Shown here: one piece after another, positions 43,781-55,600 of the stretch
Layout: the number at the start of each line of letters is the position of its first letter
Position numbering within the stretch: the first letter of the stretch is position 1
Assembly (NCBI GenBank): GCA_958295665.1
Contig: OY282558.1
Location: forward strand, 37,469,045 to 37,533,044
DNA from: Tipula vernalis
Taxonomy: Eukaryota; Arthropoda; Insecta; Diptera; Tipulidae
Direction: 5' to 3'
Length of the DNA stretch: 64,000 nucleotides
Program-made: the position numbers and the translations under genes
The notes under the pieces: model-generated
What the model was told of the DNA's origin: nothing
What the model saw: the letters and a program-made list of their open reading frames with translations, nothing else
Databases searched by the model: none

Positions 43781-46700
43781 ATGGCTGGTACTATTAGGGT
43801 ACTACAAGCGAATCTGCATCACGCAAAAGGAGCTTCGGATACCTTTTGCAACAGGTTCGCGAAACAACACTTAACCCTTGGCCTTATCCAGGAACCTTGG
43901 GTTAATGGAGGAAAAATCAGAGGCCTCCACCTCAAGTCATGTAAGTTGATTTACGATCGAAGGGAGGAAGTTCCCCGAGCAGCAATATTTGTTTCATCTA
44001 ATATTAACGTTCTTCCAATTCCAGAGTTCACCACTAAGGATTTGGTTGCAGTAATCCTGGAGGTTCCGACTAGCAGGGGAATGCAGGAGACAATATGTGC
44101 CTCTGCGTACTTCCCTGGTGAGTCGGTTAGTGCTCCACCTGTAGTTGTACAGGATCTGGTGGATTACTGCAACCTAAAAAACAAGCATTTCATCATAGGC
44201 TGCGATGCTAATGCACACCATATCATTTGGGGCAGCAGTGATACAAATGGCAGAGGTGAGTCCCTTTTAAATTATCTTATGAGTAGTCACATAGACATTT
44301 TAAATAAAGGTTCGAACCCCACTTTCATAAACTCGACTCGGCGAGAGGTGTTGGACCTCACTTTGTCAAGTCAGTTTATTTCCAACTCTGCTGCAAACTG
44401 GCATGTTTCAAGCGAAGCTTCTCTGTCGGACCACATGCACATCAGGTTCGATATACCGGGAGTGATCATACAGGCAACAGAGCATCGTATCCCTTGTTTT
44501 ACAAATTGGAAAACATATAGGGATATTTTATTTATCAAAGCAGACATGCTGCCAACATCTTTGAATTCAATTAGTAACCTAGAAACCGCAGCTGGTCTGC
44601 TTAATGACGTTCTCCTATCTTCCTACGAAAGCAGCTGTGTGGTGCGTAACGTTGTGGTTAATCGCAAAGTTCCATGGTGGAACGAACAGCTGGCTAAACT
44701 TCGTAAGAAGGTTAGGAAATTATTTAATAGGGCAAAGCATTCCAATGAGTGGAATGAATATAGGCAAGCCCTAACCAGTTACAACACAGAACTAAGGCGT
44801 TCCAAACGCCTCACGTGGAGGAAAAACTGTGGAAATATCGAGGATATACCTACAGCTGCTCGACTCCATAAAGTTCTAGCTAAAGATCAGTCCAACGGGA
44901 TTGGGCTTCTTCTGAAATCCGATGGTAGTTATACATCAGGTCGCAAAGAGTCGCTCGAAACCCTGCTTCAAGTGCACTTTCCGGGCTGCACTGTTTGCGA
45001 CACAAATACAATCACTAACTCCATATCTGGTACACACATGGGTGTAAATATGGGTTGGGTTAATAGTTTATCCGGTAAGCTTTTTACTCCGGATAAAGTC
45101 AAATGGGCCATTAACTCTTTTCAGCCTTTCAAGGCTCCAGGAGGGGATGGAATCTTCCCAGCCCTCCTTCAAAGGGGCCTGGACTTGATTACCCCTGCTC
45201 TGGTGGCCTTGTTTAGAACTAGCTTCAATTGGGGTCACATACCACAGGCTTGGAGTCAAGTAAACGTGGTTTTTATCCCAAAGCCTGGAAATCGGCCATG
45301 TGAACTTCCTAAGTCCTTTCGACCTATCAGTCTTACATCGTTTATTCTTAAAACCATGGAACGACTTATAGATCTTCATATCAGAGACTGGTTAACGGCA
45401 ACCAGACCTCTAAATCCAAATCAATTCGCCTATAGGAAAGGCAAATCCACAGAGGGTGCGCTGCATCTACTTGTCACCAAGATTGAAGCAGCCTATCGCT
45501 CGAAAGAAATTGCTCTGTGTGCATTTCTGGATATTGAGGGAGCTTTTGACAATACTGGATACGACTCAATTGCTAGGGCAATCAAGCGTAGAGGTATTGA
45601 CGATCCGACTAACCACTGGATTAGTTCCATGTTGGTTAGTAGGAAGATTACATCTAAATTAGGTAATGAGTCAGTCACGATTACGGCAGCAAGAGGGTGT
45701 CCGCAGGGCGGTGTCCTGTCCCCTTTGCTGTGGTCACTCGTGATCGACGAGTTGCTTGATAATTTACATCTACTTGGGTACGATGCCATTGGATATGCGG
45801 ACGATTTGGTTATCATAGTCTCTGGAGGGCATGAACGTACGATGTCCGCCAGCATGCAACAGGCTTTGCTTGTTATTTCGAATTGGTGCACTGGGGAGGG
45901 CCTTTCGATTAACCCTAGCAAAACAGTCCTGGTGCCCTTCACCAAAAGACGTAATTTGAACCTTGGTTCAATTAGTCTTAATAATATAAATATCGGATAC
46001 TCCAATGAAGTCAAATATCTGGGTGTTGTCCTAGATAAGAAACTAACTTGGAACTCTCATATTACTTCAACTACCGAACGCGCGGCCAGGGCCATGTGGG
46101 CCTGCCGGCGTATGTTCGGCAGGACCTGGGGCCTGAACTCAAAAATGATTTACTGGATGTACATCATGATAGTGAGGCCAATTGTAACATATGGGGCAAT
46201 AGTTTGGTGGCCTAAGGTACAGCAAAAAGTTATTATGAACAAGCTGACCTCATTACAGAGACTAGCATGTCTCGGAATTACAGGTGCTATGCGCACCTGC
46301 CCTACGGCGGCAATGGAAGCTCTCATCGGGCTCACTCCACTTCATATCCACGTCAAAAAATCAGCTGCTACCTGTGCAGCTAGATTGAAGCTCGCGAATC
46401 AATACAGTCATGATGACCATATGGGTCACCTGGACATTTTGAATGAACTTCCAGACCTGAATATGTTCTTTAGTGTCCCGGACGTTATGCCGAAAGAACT
46501 CTGCTTTGGCAGGAATTTCGTGGTAACAATCCCCGATAGAACAGACTGGGATACTGGGTTACCGCAGATGGAACCTAACAGCCTAGTCTGGTACACTGAT
46601 GGATCAAAAATGGATAGTGGAGTCGGCATTGGTGTCTTTGGACCCAATCACAAAATATCGAAATCACTGGGTACTTACCCCAGTGTTTTTCTAGCCGAAA

Positions 46701-47407
46701 TTCACGCCATCGAAATCTGCGCCTCTATTATTATGACCAAAGGTCTTAAAGGCGCATCCATCCACATTTTGTCTGACAGCCAAGCAGCACTGAAAGCATT
46801 GGCTTCTAACTGCTTGGTTTCCAAGTCGGTTCAAAGTTGTTATAAACTGCTACAATCTCTCTCTTGTCAAAACAAAGTAAGGTTGTGGAGGGTGCCTGGT
46901 CACATGGGCATCACTGGAAATGAGATAGCCGACGAACTTGCACGGGCAGGCTCGTCGACTACACTCATTGGCCCTGAGCCTTTTTGTGGTATCCCGTGGG
47001 CTTCTGCAACCTACACAATCAGTAAATGGGAAAAAATATAGTGCTTGACTTATTGGAACTGTATTCCCGGCCTTAGACAAGCCAAATCTTTGATCAGACC
47101 ATTTCACCACAAAAATTTGGCGATCAATTTCAGCAAAGGAAATATTAGGAAACTTGTGAGTTTTCTCTCAGGTCACTGTAACCTGAGATATCATTTGAAC
47201 AAAATGAACCTGTCCACAGAGACGGAGTGCCGACTCTGTTTGGAAGAGACAGAAACCGCAGAACACATACTATGTGAGTGTGTTGCTCTGTGCACACGGA
47301 GGTGGATTCATTTTGAAGAGAGGTATCTGACCCCGGAGAAATGTAAATTGGCCTCTATAAATAGCATTCTCGCCTTTATTAGAGAGGTGGAGAAGCTCCT
47401 GGAGTAA
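43781..47407 (+). pseudogene. LOA element ORF2 (endonuclease, reverse transcriptase, RNase H) with one in-frame TAG
   Basis: One continuous frame of about 1,208 codons is broken only by TAG at 47039-47041. Domains in order: AP-endonuclease 1-225 (MAGTIRVLQANLHHAKGASD, FIIGCDANAHHIIWGS near 140, SEASLSDHMHI near 217); reverse transcriptase about 430-700 (VVFIPKPG, SFRPISLTSF, FLDIEGAFDN, RGCPQGGVLSPLLW near 640, catalytic GYADDLVI near 671); thumb/connector; RNase H about 930-1065 (LVWYTDGSKMDSG near 936, LSDSQAALKAL, VPGHMGITGNEIADELA); and a C-terminal CRLCLEETETAEHILCEC knuckle after the stop. The stop removes only the C-terminal ~120 residues, including that knuckle. RNase H plus this ORF1 type places it in the LOA clade. 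Confidence 0.88.
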
Positions 47408-50018
47408 CAGTACCCAACAGCACAAAAGATCTTTTAGGTCGTAGTGCTAGCCGCTTTTGGGCAGGGACGAAAAAAAAAAAAAAAAAAAAAAAAATGATCG
47501 ACCTTTTATTTTAAAGATACACAAAACTACGGTATATTTTCTTAGTTCTTGTTCGTATTATTTATTCTAACGAACCAATAATTTTTTAAAAACTTTAATA
47601 TTATTAGATAAATTTCAAAATGTATCTACTCAAACCGACGAATTTTTGACCTTCTACCAAGATGCCGATTCACAGACTGATGACAGCTACGAAGCAGTTC
47701 CAGTTTTTCGACAGGACTGTTTCATAGGCTCTCCAAAAAAAGCTCAAATTAGAAAAGGATGTTTTAAAAGAGGTATAAAATGCATAATTAACTTAGTTAT
47801 TTTAAATAAATATTTTTTAGTAGAACTAGTTTTAGTTGCATACATAATATTAAAAATTTGAAGTTGATTTTAATTTATTTCATTGTATTAAATAGTTTAC
47901 AATTTATAATTTGTTAAATTTTAAAGGAATTAGAGTGCTTCTTGAAAAATCATTTTGAAGGTCAACATATCTTAGCCTCCTACAACACTAATGGTACCCT
48001 TGAAAAAAAATTTCGAGTTAAATTAGTAAATATAATCATAAGTCATTTAATAGAAATTCTTGGGTCATATCCGTCAGCCGAAAATAAAATTTTATGGGCA
48101 CAAGCTACAGCTCTGCTTTTCCCAAAATTGTGCGAAGACCAAAACCCGGAACGATTTGTAAGTACCACCGTAAAAAAAATTTATTCAAGTCTATTAATGG
48201 AATCAAGTCTATTTCTTGTCCCTGCGTATTACAATCTACTATTATAGTACTCATTTAATTTAAAGGAAATCTTCTATAATCCAGCAAATCGTACGGGATT
48301 TTTTGCGTTTCGTTTAAGAACAATAAATCGGTCGCTATCAAATTCTTCACGGCCAAAAAAGGAGCTGGAAACATTAGAAAATAATAAAGATTTTTCAGAT
48401 GATGATGACCATAACCATGCAGAAGACAAAAAGTGGCTTCAACAAGCTTGTCCCAAAAACAATTACTTGGATATTTTTAAAATAATGGCGAAAACTATAA
48501 GTTCTCGAAAAAAAAATATTTTTAATAAACGAATATCCCAGATTTTGGGATACTCCTGGCTTGGTATACATATAACATCTAAATTTAATGATTTTGAAAT
48601 AAATGTCGCATGGAATCTATAAATTTTAAAAATATTTAACTTTAATTTACTAATACAAGTGTAATTCAATTGTTTAGTTTTTCTAATTATAGATCGATCA
48701 AGATTTTGATTTGCGATATCCAAACAAAAACGTCTATTGTAGAGATAAGTGGCGCAAATTTAAATGTAACATACCAAAATTAGCACATGCCAGAAATATA
48801 TATATATTTACGACGAATGCACTGAAGAAGATGATAGTAAGTTAACAAAAATTAAATTAAAAAAATTTCTTGGCTATCACCTTAACAGTTTGTTGAAAAA
48901 CATTCACTTAATAGCCCTTTGTCACTATGCTGACGTAAAACAATATGGATATGATGCTGTTCTAAAACCTATATTGAAGGATATTCAAATACTTGAAAAA
49001 GATGGAATAACAGTGCAATATAAGGGTTCTTTAATAAATCTTAAAGGTACGATATTCTCGTTAAGCCATCATAACCTTTCTGCTAATGTGTTATATGGAT
49101 TGCATGAATCGTTTATGTCTAATTACTTCTGTCGTTTTTGTAGAACGCATTCAAAAGATATAAACAAATCCGTAACAGTTGAATCGGAATTACTTAGAAA
49201 TAAAAACGATTACAGACTATATGTGCCGGGTCGAGAATTTGGCCTTCAGAAACTTTGTACTTTAAATGAACTTAAGTATTTTAACACATTCGAATCACAC
49301 AGTGTCGATATAATGCACGACATATTAGAAGGCATTGGACAATACGAACTGAAAATTTTTCTGTTATATTTAACAAAAACAGCGAAAGCTAATCACTCTT
49401 GAAAACTTCAATAAACGATTAAAAACTGCTAATTTTGGCTACCTGAATAGGTCTAACATCCCGTCACTAATAAATTTAGACAGCAAAACGAAAAACTTGA
49501 AACAGACGGCATCACAGTTTTGGTGTTTACTTGGATATTTCCCAATATTGATTCATGATTTACTTAAAAATGGGGATACCGATTTTCTTCAAAAGTTTAA
49601 TGTAATTTTGCTTCTAATTAAAATAGTAAATATAGTATTTTCACCTGAGTTAAATCATGAAGCAATTGGAAGGCTTAACACTTTAATTATGGAACATCAT
49701 ACTGAGTTTACAACAAAGTTTCCTGGTCACAATATTATTCGAAAGCATCATTTAGTCAGTTCTCTACCAACCTTCATTGAGGTAACATCTTTGAGGTTTA
49801 AAATTGAATTTTTTCTGTGTAACAATTATTGTTAAAAATTTTTATAAATATAAATTGTTCTTCACAATTAATTTACTAGTTTTCAAACTAATAAATAAGT
49901 GTATAAAATAAAACAATCTAACGTGAGTGGAACTAAACGTCGCTCTAATGCGACGTTAACAGTGATACCGTTCAAAACTCAAAAACAAAAAACATACGAT
50001 GAAACAAGTTTACAACAA

Positions 50019-51269
50019 ATGATTAGAGAAAATCAACGCGTGATTAACTCTCTACAACATAACAGTAATATGTCTGGCTCAACATCAACAAATTTATCAA
50101 CAAAAAACTCATTCAACAATCTAGTTGATGATGATGGTAACGGTATTGAGTTTGATCTCGATTCTGAGATTCATTCAAAAAATAAAAATAACAAAGTTAT
50201 TATAACGCCTATAATAATACAAAACATCACTGAAAACAAATTGAGGGATATTCTCAAACAACTTAACATTAATAAATTTTTGATTAAATTATGCAGCATT
50301 GGGATAAAAATTTCACTACACATTCAGTTAGATTACAACAATCTACGTAAACTACTGACAGAAGCGAATATTGAGCATTTTACTTATCGTTCTCCATCAG
50401 AAAAAATATTAAAAGTAATATTAAACGGTCTACCCAAAAAAATTAGTACGGATGAGATTAAAGAAGTACTCACTGATAATGAATACACTAATAAAGACAT
50501 AAACAGTGACGATATCATCGAAATAACTGAACTTAATCCTAAAGCAGGCTCGATGCAAAATGGTCTTTATCTAATTAAATTTAATGCAAATAACATAAAA
50601 TTCCAGATTATAAAAAAGATAAAAAGTCTCAACCATATAATTGTATCATTTCGGATACACACTCCAAGGAAAATTTCTCCAACGCAATGTCGCAGATGCG
50701 GTATGTATGGCCATGGTACATCCTACTGCTATAAAATACTAAGATGTCTCAAATGTGGTGACCCTCATGATACGTTACAATGCAAAGTTTTAGATGCCAA
50801 TTTGAAATGCTGCTTGTGTCAAGGAAACCATATGGCAAACTCACCCAACTGTCCAAAGTTGAAGGAATACATCCTCATACAAGAAAACATCAAAATTAAA
50901 CGGAATATAAAAAGTAACAATATAAATAATATTATGGGATCTTCAATACGGCCTCCTCCGAATTCGTTTAATGCTGAAAAATTTCCGGAACTTACTTCAC
51001 CTCGGCCAACACAGATGCATCAGTCTTGGAATTCAATATTTAATAATAAACCATCAAATTCTAATTATAGTGTAAACCAAAACAAATTGGCTGCCGCAAA
51101 TGAATCTGGACAGGTAAACTCTTCAAAGGATTCTTTATTTACGTATGAAGAAGTTTTGACTCTGGTAAGTGATATGGTCTCGAGTCTTTCAGTTTGTAAG
51201 ACAAAAGCGGGACAATTTTCTGTTTTAACTCGCCTAACTGTAACCTATCTCTATAATAATGTTAAATAA
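50019..51269 (+). CDS. Jockey ORF1, nucleic-acid-binding gag-like protein with three CCHC knuckles
   Basis: The frame is open from GTG at 49899, but the first in-frame ATG is 50019 (MIRENQRVINSLQHNSNMSG), giving 416 residues; I prefer that start without proof. After a Ser/Asn-rich N terminus comes the PRE_C2HC-like region (KILKVILNGLPKKISTDEIK, NPKAGSMQNGLYLIKF), then CRRCGMYGHGTSYC, CLKCGDPHDTLQC and CCLCQGNHMANSPNC near 50690-50865, followed by a Pro/Asn-rich tail (RPPPNSFNAEKFPELTSPRP) typical of insect Jockey gags. The stop TAA (51267-51269) overlaps the ORF2 start at 51259. It is predicted to coat LINE RNA. Confidence 0.82.
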   Translation: MIRENQRVINSLQHNSNMSGSTSTNLSTKNSFNNLVDDDGNGIEFDLDSEIHSKNKNNKVIITPIIIQNITENKLRDILKQLNINKFLIKLCSIGIKISLHIQLDYNNLRKLLTEANIEHFTYRSPSEKILKVILNGLPKKISTDEIKEVLTDNEYTNKDINSDDIIEITELNPKAGSMQNGLYLIKFNANNIKFQIIKKIKSLNHIIVSFRIHTPRKISPTQCRRCGMYGHGTSYCYKILRCLKCGDPHDTLQCKVLDANLKCCLCQGNHMANSPNCPKLKEYILIQENIKIKRNIKSNNINNIMGSSIRPPPNSFNAEKFPELTSPRPTQMHQSWNSIFNNKPSNSNYSVNQNKLAAANESGQVNSSKDSLFTYEEVLTLVSDMVSSLSVCKTKAGQFSVLTRLTVTYLYNNVK

Positions 51270-51749
51270 TGGTTCTGCGAATCTGAATAATAACGCATTA
51301 AATATTTTTATCTGGAATGCGCAAAGTATAAAAAATAAGGCAAATGAAACATTCTCTTACATGAAAAATCTTAATGTGCATGTTGCCATAATTTCGGAAA
51401 CCTGGCTAAAAGACGATGTTTCACTCTTTGACCCGGAATTTAAAGTGTATAATTTAAATAGAAAATCGAGTGGCTATGGTGGTGTTGCTATTATAATTAA
51501 ACGAAATATTCAACACTGTTTGCTACCCACTTTGAAGTTACAAGCTTTAGAGGCTTTTGCAATAGAACTTATTACAATTCGTGGTAAAATAAAACTCATA
51601 GCCGCTTATTTTAAAGGAGGAACATCCAATATAATTCTAAACAGATTTAAATCAGACATACAATACCTTACATCATTCCAAACTAATTTCATTTTAGGTG
51701 GAGATCTGAACGCTAAACATCCGCATTGGAATTGCTACAGAAATAATAG

Positions 51750-52574
51750 TGTTAAACTCGCAAATCACTTTGTAGATTAATACCGTGCCACAATTCATAA
51801 ACGAACGGCAATTCGTACCCCGATAACCAATTTGAGAAGATTGAAGTCGATCGCAATGGTAGAAAATGCAGCAGTTAAATTATCCAATGACTTGGAGTAA
51901 AATAAAATCACCAAATGGCTGACAAATTTTATTTATTATAAGATAAATTACGTGTAACAAAATTGATGTTATCGCTTCCACGGTTGATGATAAAGAGAAT
52001 GATTATATTTTATTTTAGCTTTAAGAAGTAGTTTACAATAGTTTTTAATTCATTTAATTCCCAATAGAGGGTTAAAGCTCATTAATAAGCTTTTAATCCA
52101 TAAACATGAAACGTACTAATTATTCTAATTGAGCTCCGCAAATTACTACTATCTTCATAAATGTTAATCAATTACAGAATTGTCAAATGCCATTTGTTTA
52201 CAAATACAATAATATGGTAAGAATTTTTTATAATTAAATTTTATATAAATTAATGGATTAATTATGTATTTCAGGTTACAAGATTTAAAATGAATAATGA
52301 AATGAATAAGTATAATTACTAAAAAGTTAACAAGATAAGTATTAAATATTTTATGATTAGAAATTAAAAGCTAATAAAAATGATAAATTTTACTGTATTT
52401 TAGGTGACAACAAATTCAAGTTCAAGGCTAAGTATTTAAAAATTGTGTTGTTGTGATTAATTTGATTGATGTTTGTTTGTGTTTTGCAGATGTGAATTCA
52501 TTATTATCAGGAAGAGTTCTTCTGCGATGCGATGGATGACTTCAACAATAATTATAATATGTTGTGTTGCAACA
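51750..52574 (-). repeat. BEL 3' LTR (825 bp)
   Basis: Same length and, as far as compared by eye, same sequence as 57306-58130. Inside its edge lies the purine tract. It should provide the poly-A site. The inner neighbour is the gag-pol stop at 52606. Confidence 0.93.
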
Positions 52575-52590
52575 TACTCCCCCGGTTAAG
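52575..52590 (-). promoter_or_regulatory. BEL polypurine tract
   Basis: Minus-strand CCGGGGGAGTA immediately precedes the 3' LTR; the purine run GGGGGAG is short but in the right place to prime plus-strand DNA. Confidence 0.6.
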
Positions 52591-52605
52591 CAATTATTTG
52601 CTTAA

Positions 52606-55600
52606 CTACTGGATATTTAGTTTGCATAATTTTGTCACTGGACGTTTTAATTCACCCGTGCTGGTTTTTAATGTGACAACTCGTACTTTGCCGTCTTGAC
52701 CAGGATGAACCTTGATGACTCGACCTCTAGCCCATGCTAGCGAAGCAGCGTTGTCTTCTTTAATCAAGACGAGCTCGCCTTCTTTGATGTTCTGCTGTTG
52801 GTGCTGCCATTTGGACCTTTTTTGTAACATGGAGAGATATTCCAAATACCACCTTTTCCAGAAACCTCTTGACATGTTTTGCAGAAGTTCCCATCGTTCA
52901 TTTAATTTCAGCATAACGTCGTTTGTGCCTTTGTCTGGTACTTCAAGAAGCGATGAACCGATCAAAAAATGGCCTGGTGTTAAAATACGCAAATCGTCAG
53001 GATCGTCATTCATTGGTGTTAATGGTCTAGAATTGACTATTGCTTCTATCTGGACCAATAGTGTCTGCATTTCCTCAAATGTAGGAGCTGATTCGCCTAG
53101 TACTCGATGGATATGAGTTTTTATTGACTTCACTCCCGCCTCCCATAAACCCCCAAAATGTGGAGCAGAAGGAGGTATTGTATGCCACTCTATTTTTTCC
53201 GTGCCTAGATAAGCAGATACCTTTTCATTGTGGCTTTGGGAAGCCACAATTGCGAAAAATTCACCCAATTTTCTGCGAGCGCCAACAAAATTGGTTGCAT
53301 TGTCACTATTTGGCCAAAAATATGCTGATTTCTGCAGGTATTCTGGACCATTCCACCAGATTTTATGATGCGCTAGTTGCTTTGGTGATAAACCTCGACT
53401 CGCACAATCAGCAGGATTTAACTTCGTCGGTACATGTTGCCAATTACTAGCTGGTATTTTGTCCATTATATAGCTCGTCCTGTTGGCTACGAAACAATTC
53501 CATTTTCTCGGAACATCTGAGAGCCAGGCCAACACAATATTAGAGTCCGTCCAAGCATATACCGAATCAGCTGGAGCTTCAAAAATTACTGCGACTTTGT
53601 TGAGTAGTTTGGTTAGTAGCACAGCTCCGCATAGCTCTAAACGGGGAATTGACAGCTGCTTTAGTGGAGAGACTTTCGTTTTAGCTGCAATTAGATGAAC
53701 AGAGCTTTCACCGTTGGAATTGGTTGATCTCGCATAAACAACCGCTGAATAAGCTTTCTCCGAAGCATCACAAAAACCATGTAGCTGAAAACGACAAGCT
53801 GTCTGCATTTGAAGATACCTTGGAATGCGTATACCTGAAAGACATGTTAAATTGTTTCTTGCGGCGCACCATGTTTGATTAATATCATCTGGCAATGTAT
53901 CGTCCCATCCAATTTTTGTCAGCCACAGTGACTGAAGTAATATTTTGAACGTCACTGTTGCTGGAGATAACCAGCCAAGCGGGTCAAAAATTTTACCGCA
54001 CTCTGACAGCAGTTGACGTTTTGTTGATGGTTCACAGTACAGTTGTGGAACATTGAAGGTGAAAGCATCTTCACTGGTCAACCAGCACACTCCCAATGTT
54101 TTGACATACAGTCCCGATTCTTCGAACAAGATGCAATCCTTCCCTTGCTTTTCTAAAGGTATTTCACTTAAAAAATCAGGGCTGTTTGAGCTCCACTGGC
54201 GTAGTGAGAAACCGGCATGCGATAAAGTGGTTGATAATTCATGAAACATTGTAATGGCTTCTGGAACATTGTCACAACCCGACAATAAATCGTCTACGTA
54301 GAAATCGGATTTGATGGTGATGGCCAAATTGGGGGACAACTGTTTAGCGTCATTTGCTGCCTGATGCAGAGATCTTATGGCAAGATACGCCGAACAGGTT
54401 AGTCCGTATGTTACAGTTTTCAGCTTGAAGTGCTGCATCTCGCTGCTTGAATCTTCTCGCCATACAATTCTCTGGTAGTTTTGATGTTTAGTATGCACTG
54501 CCACTTGCCGATACATTTTCTCTATATCTGCAACAAACGCAACCTTATGTTTGCGAAACCTCGTCAGGATGGAAAAAAGATCATCCTGAATTGTTGGACC
54601 TGTCATCAGAACGTCGCTTAAAGATAGTCCGGAACTCGATTTACAAGAGCCATCAAAAACAACGCGTAGTTTTTTGGATGTGATGCCTTGTTTAAACACA
54701 GCGTGATGAGGTAAATAATATGCCTTGCCTTTTTCACTGACTAATTCACGATAGGAAATCCGTGTCATGTGTCCAAGTTTTAAATATTCTCGCATAAACT
54801 TAGTGTGTTCCTCTCTGAGCTGCACGTCTTTCTTGAATTTGCGTTCCATGGCGATCATTCGAGTTGTCGGCGCCTTTAAACTGTTGCCCAAATGCTCAAA
54901 ATTGTCTTTTATAGGTAGTTCGACCACATAACGCCCGTCTACGAATTGATGAGTGTTGGAAAAGTGTTCTTCGCATTTGTCGTGACTGATAGGAGTATCA
55001 GCTGAGATTTCTTCCACTTCCCAAAATCGCTGCAATAGTTGACCAATATCCCCGTCATCTTTCTGAATTAAGTAGCAGCACTCGGTTGTATAATTCTGGT
55101 TTTGCTCAGAAGAACCAGCAACAATCCATCCGAATGTACTATCGATCAAATGTAGGTTTGGCTGCAGTAATCTCCGCCTTTCATGCACTATTTCATAGAA
55201 GACGTCAATACCAAGAATCATGTCGATCGAATTTGGTTCATAGAATCTTGGATCAGCTAGACAAATTCCATTCAGTTGGTCCTCACTGTATTCCTGTAGT
55301 ATAGTTGTCTGAGAAGGTAGATAATTAGTTAACTTACTTAGTACTAAAGCGTCCACTACTACAAATTTGGTTGCGTCATATCTGGAGCTTAATTTTAGAT
55401 TAACCTGTCCCTTAGTTCTGCCTGCTGACACTGAAGCTAATCCGTTGACGGTGATGTATGCATGGTTGCGCTTCAATCCTAATTTCTTAGTAAGCGCATC
55501 AGTAATAAACGTAGATTCTGATCCCGAATCTAACAAAGCCCGAACGTTATGAATATTGCCCAGCATATCCTTGGTTGACACAATAACCGTTGGTAATATT

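Larger units (their letters stand above)
42542..47493 (+). mobile_element. LOA-clade non-LTR retrotransposon, near full length
   Basis: Flanked by the direct repeat ATGATCGACC (42532-42541 and 47494-47503). It ends in an A tail of about 24 bases (47470-47493) after GGCAGGGACG. Both ORFs are present, and the 4.95-kb length is as expected for the LOA group. It entered exon 2 of the copy D companion. GC content is visibly higher than in the surrounding DNA. The perfect duplication, long tail and only one nonsense codon in ORF2 point to a recent insertion. Confidence 0.9.
42084..48836 (+). pseudogene. Copy D gene 1: SAMD3-like companion, interrupted and frameshifted
   Basis: Exon 1 is 42084-42180 (MNSGKKVFNVIFDG..., donor GTAAGA), the same phase as copy B exon 1. 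Exon 2 starts after TTTTAG at 42443 (ITFNISSENYQLLICTENN) and is split by the LOA insertion at 42541/47494; rejoined, it soon meets a TAA. Later exons are 47608-47772 (STQTDEFLTFYQDA, VFRQDCFIGSPKKAQ), 47926-48157 (LIEILGSYPSAENKILWAQA), 48266-48563 (EIFYNPANRTGFFAFRLRTI; frameshift before the YPRFWDTPGL frame) and 48695-48836 (IDQDFDLRYPNKNVY; second frameshift before an acidic DECTEEDD frame). Intron borders remain GT-AG. The last two exons are deleted, and the sequence runs straight into gene 2 at about 48880. Clearly dead. Confidence 0.72.

Noticed and set aside
45068..47110. Minus-strand frames of 61-173 codons
   Set aside because: Antisense to LOA ORF2; composition and lack of motifs mark them as shadows.
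51745..51785. Apparent end of the Jockey ORF2 at 51780
   Set aside because: The last ten codons are BEL LTR sequence; the LINE ORF continues at 58131 after the insertion.
52712..55552. Several plus-strand frames of 60-134 codons
   Set aside because: They are shadows opposite the BEL gag-pol frame; no motif of their own.
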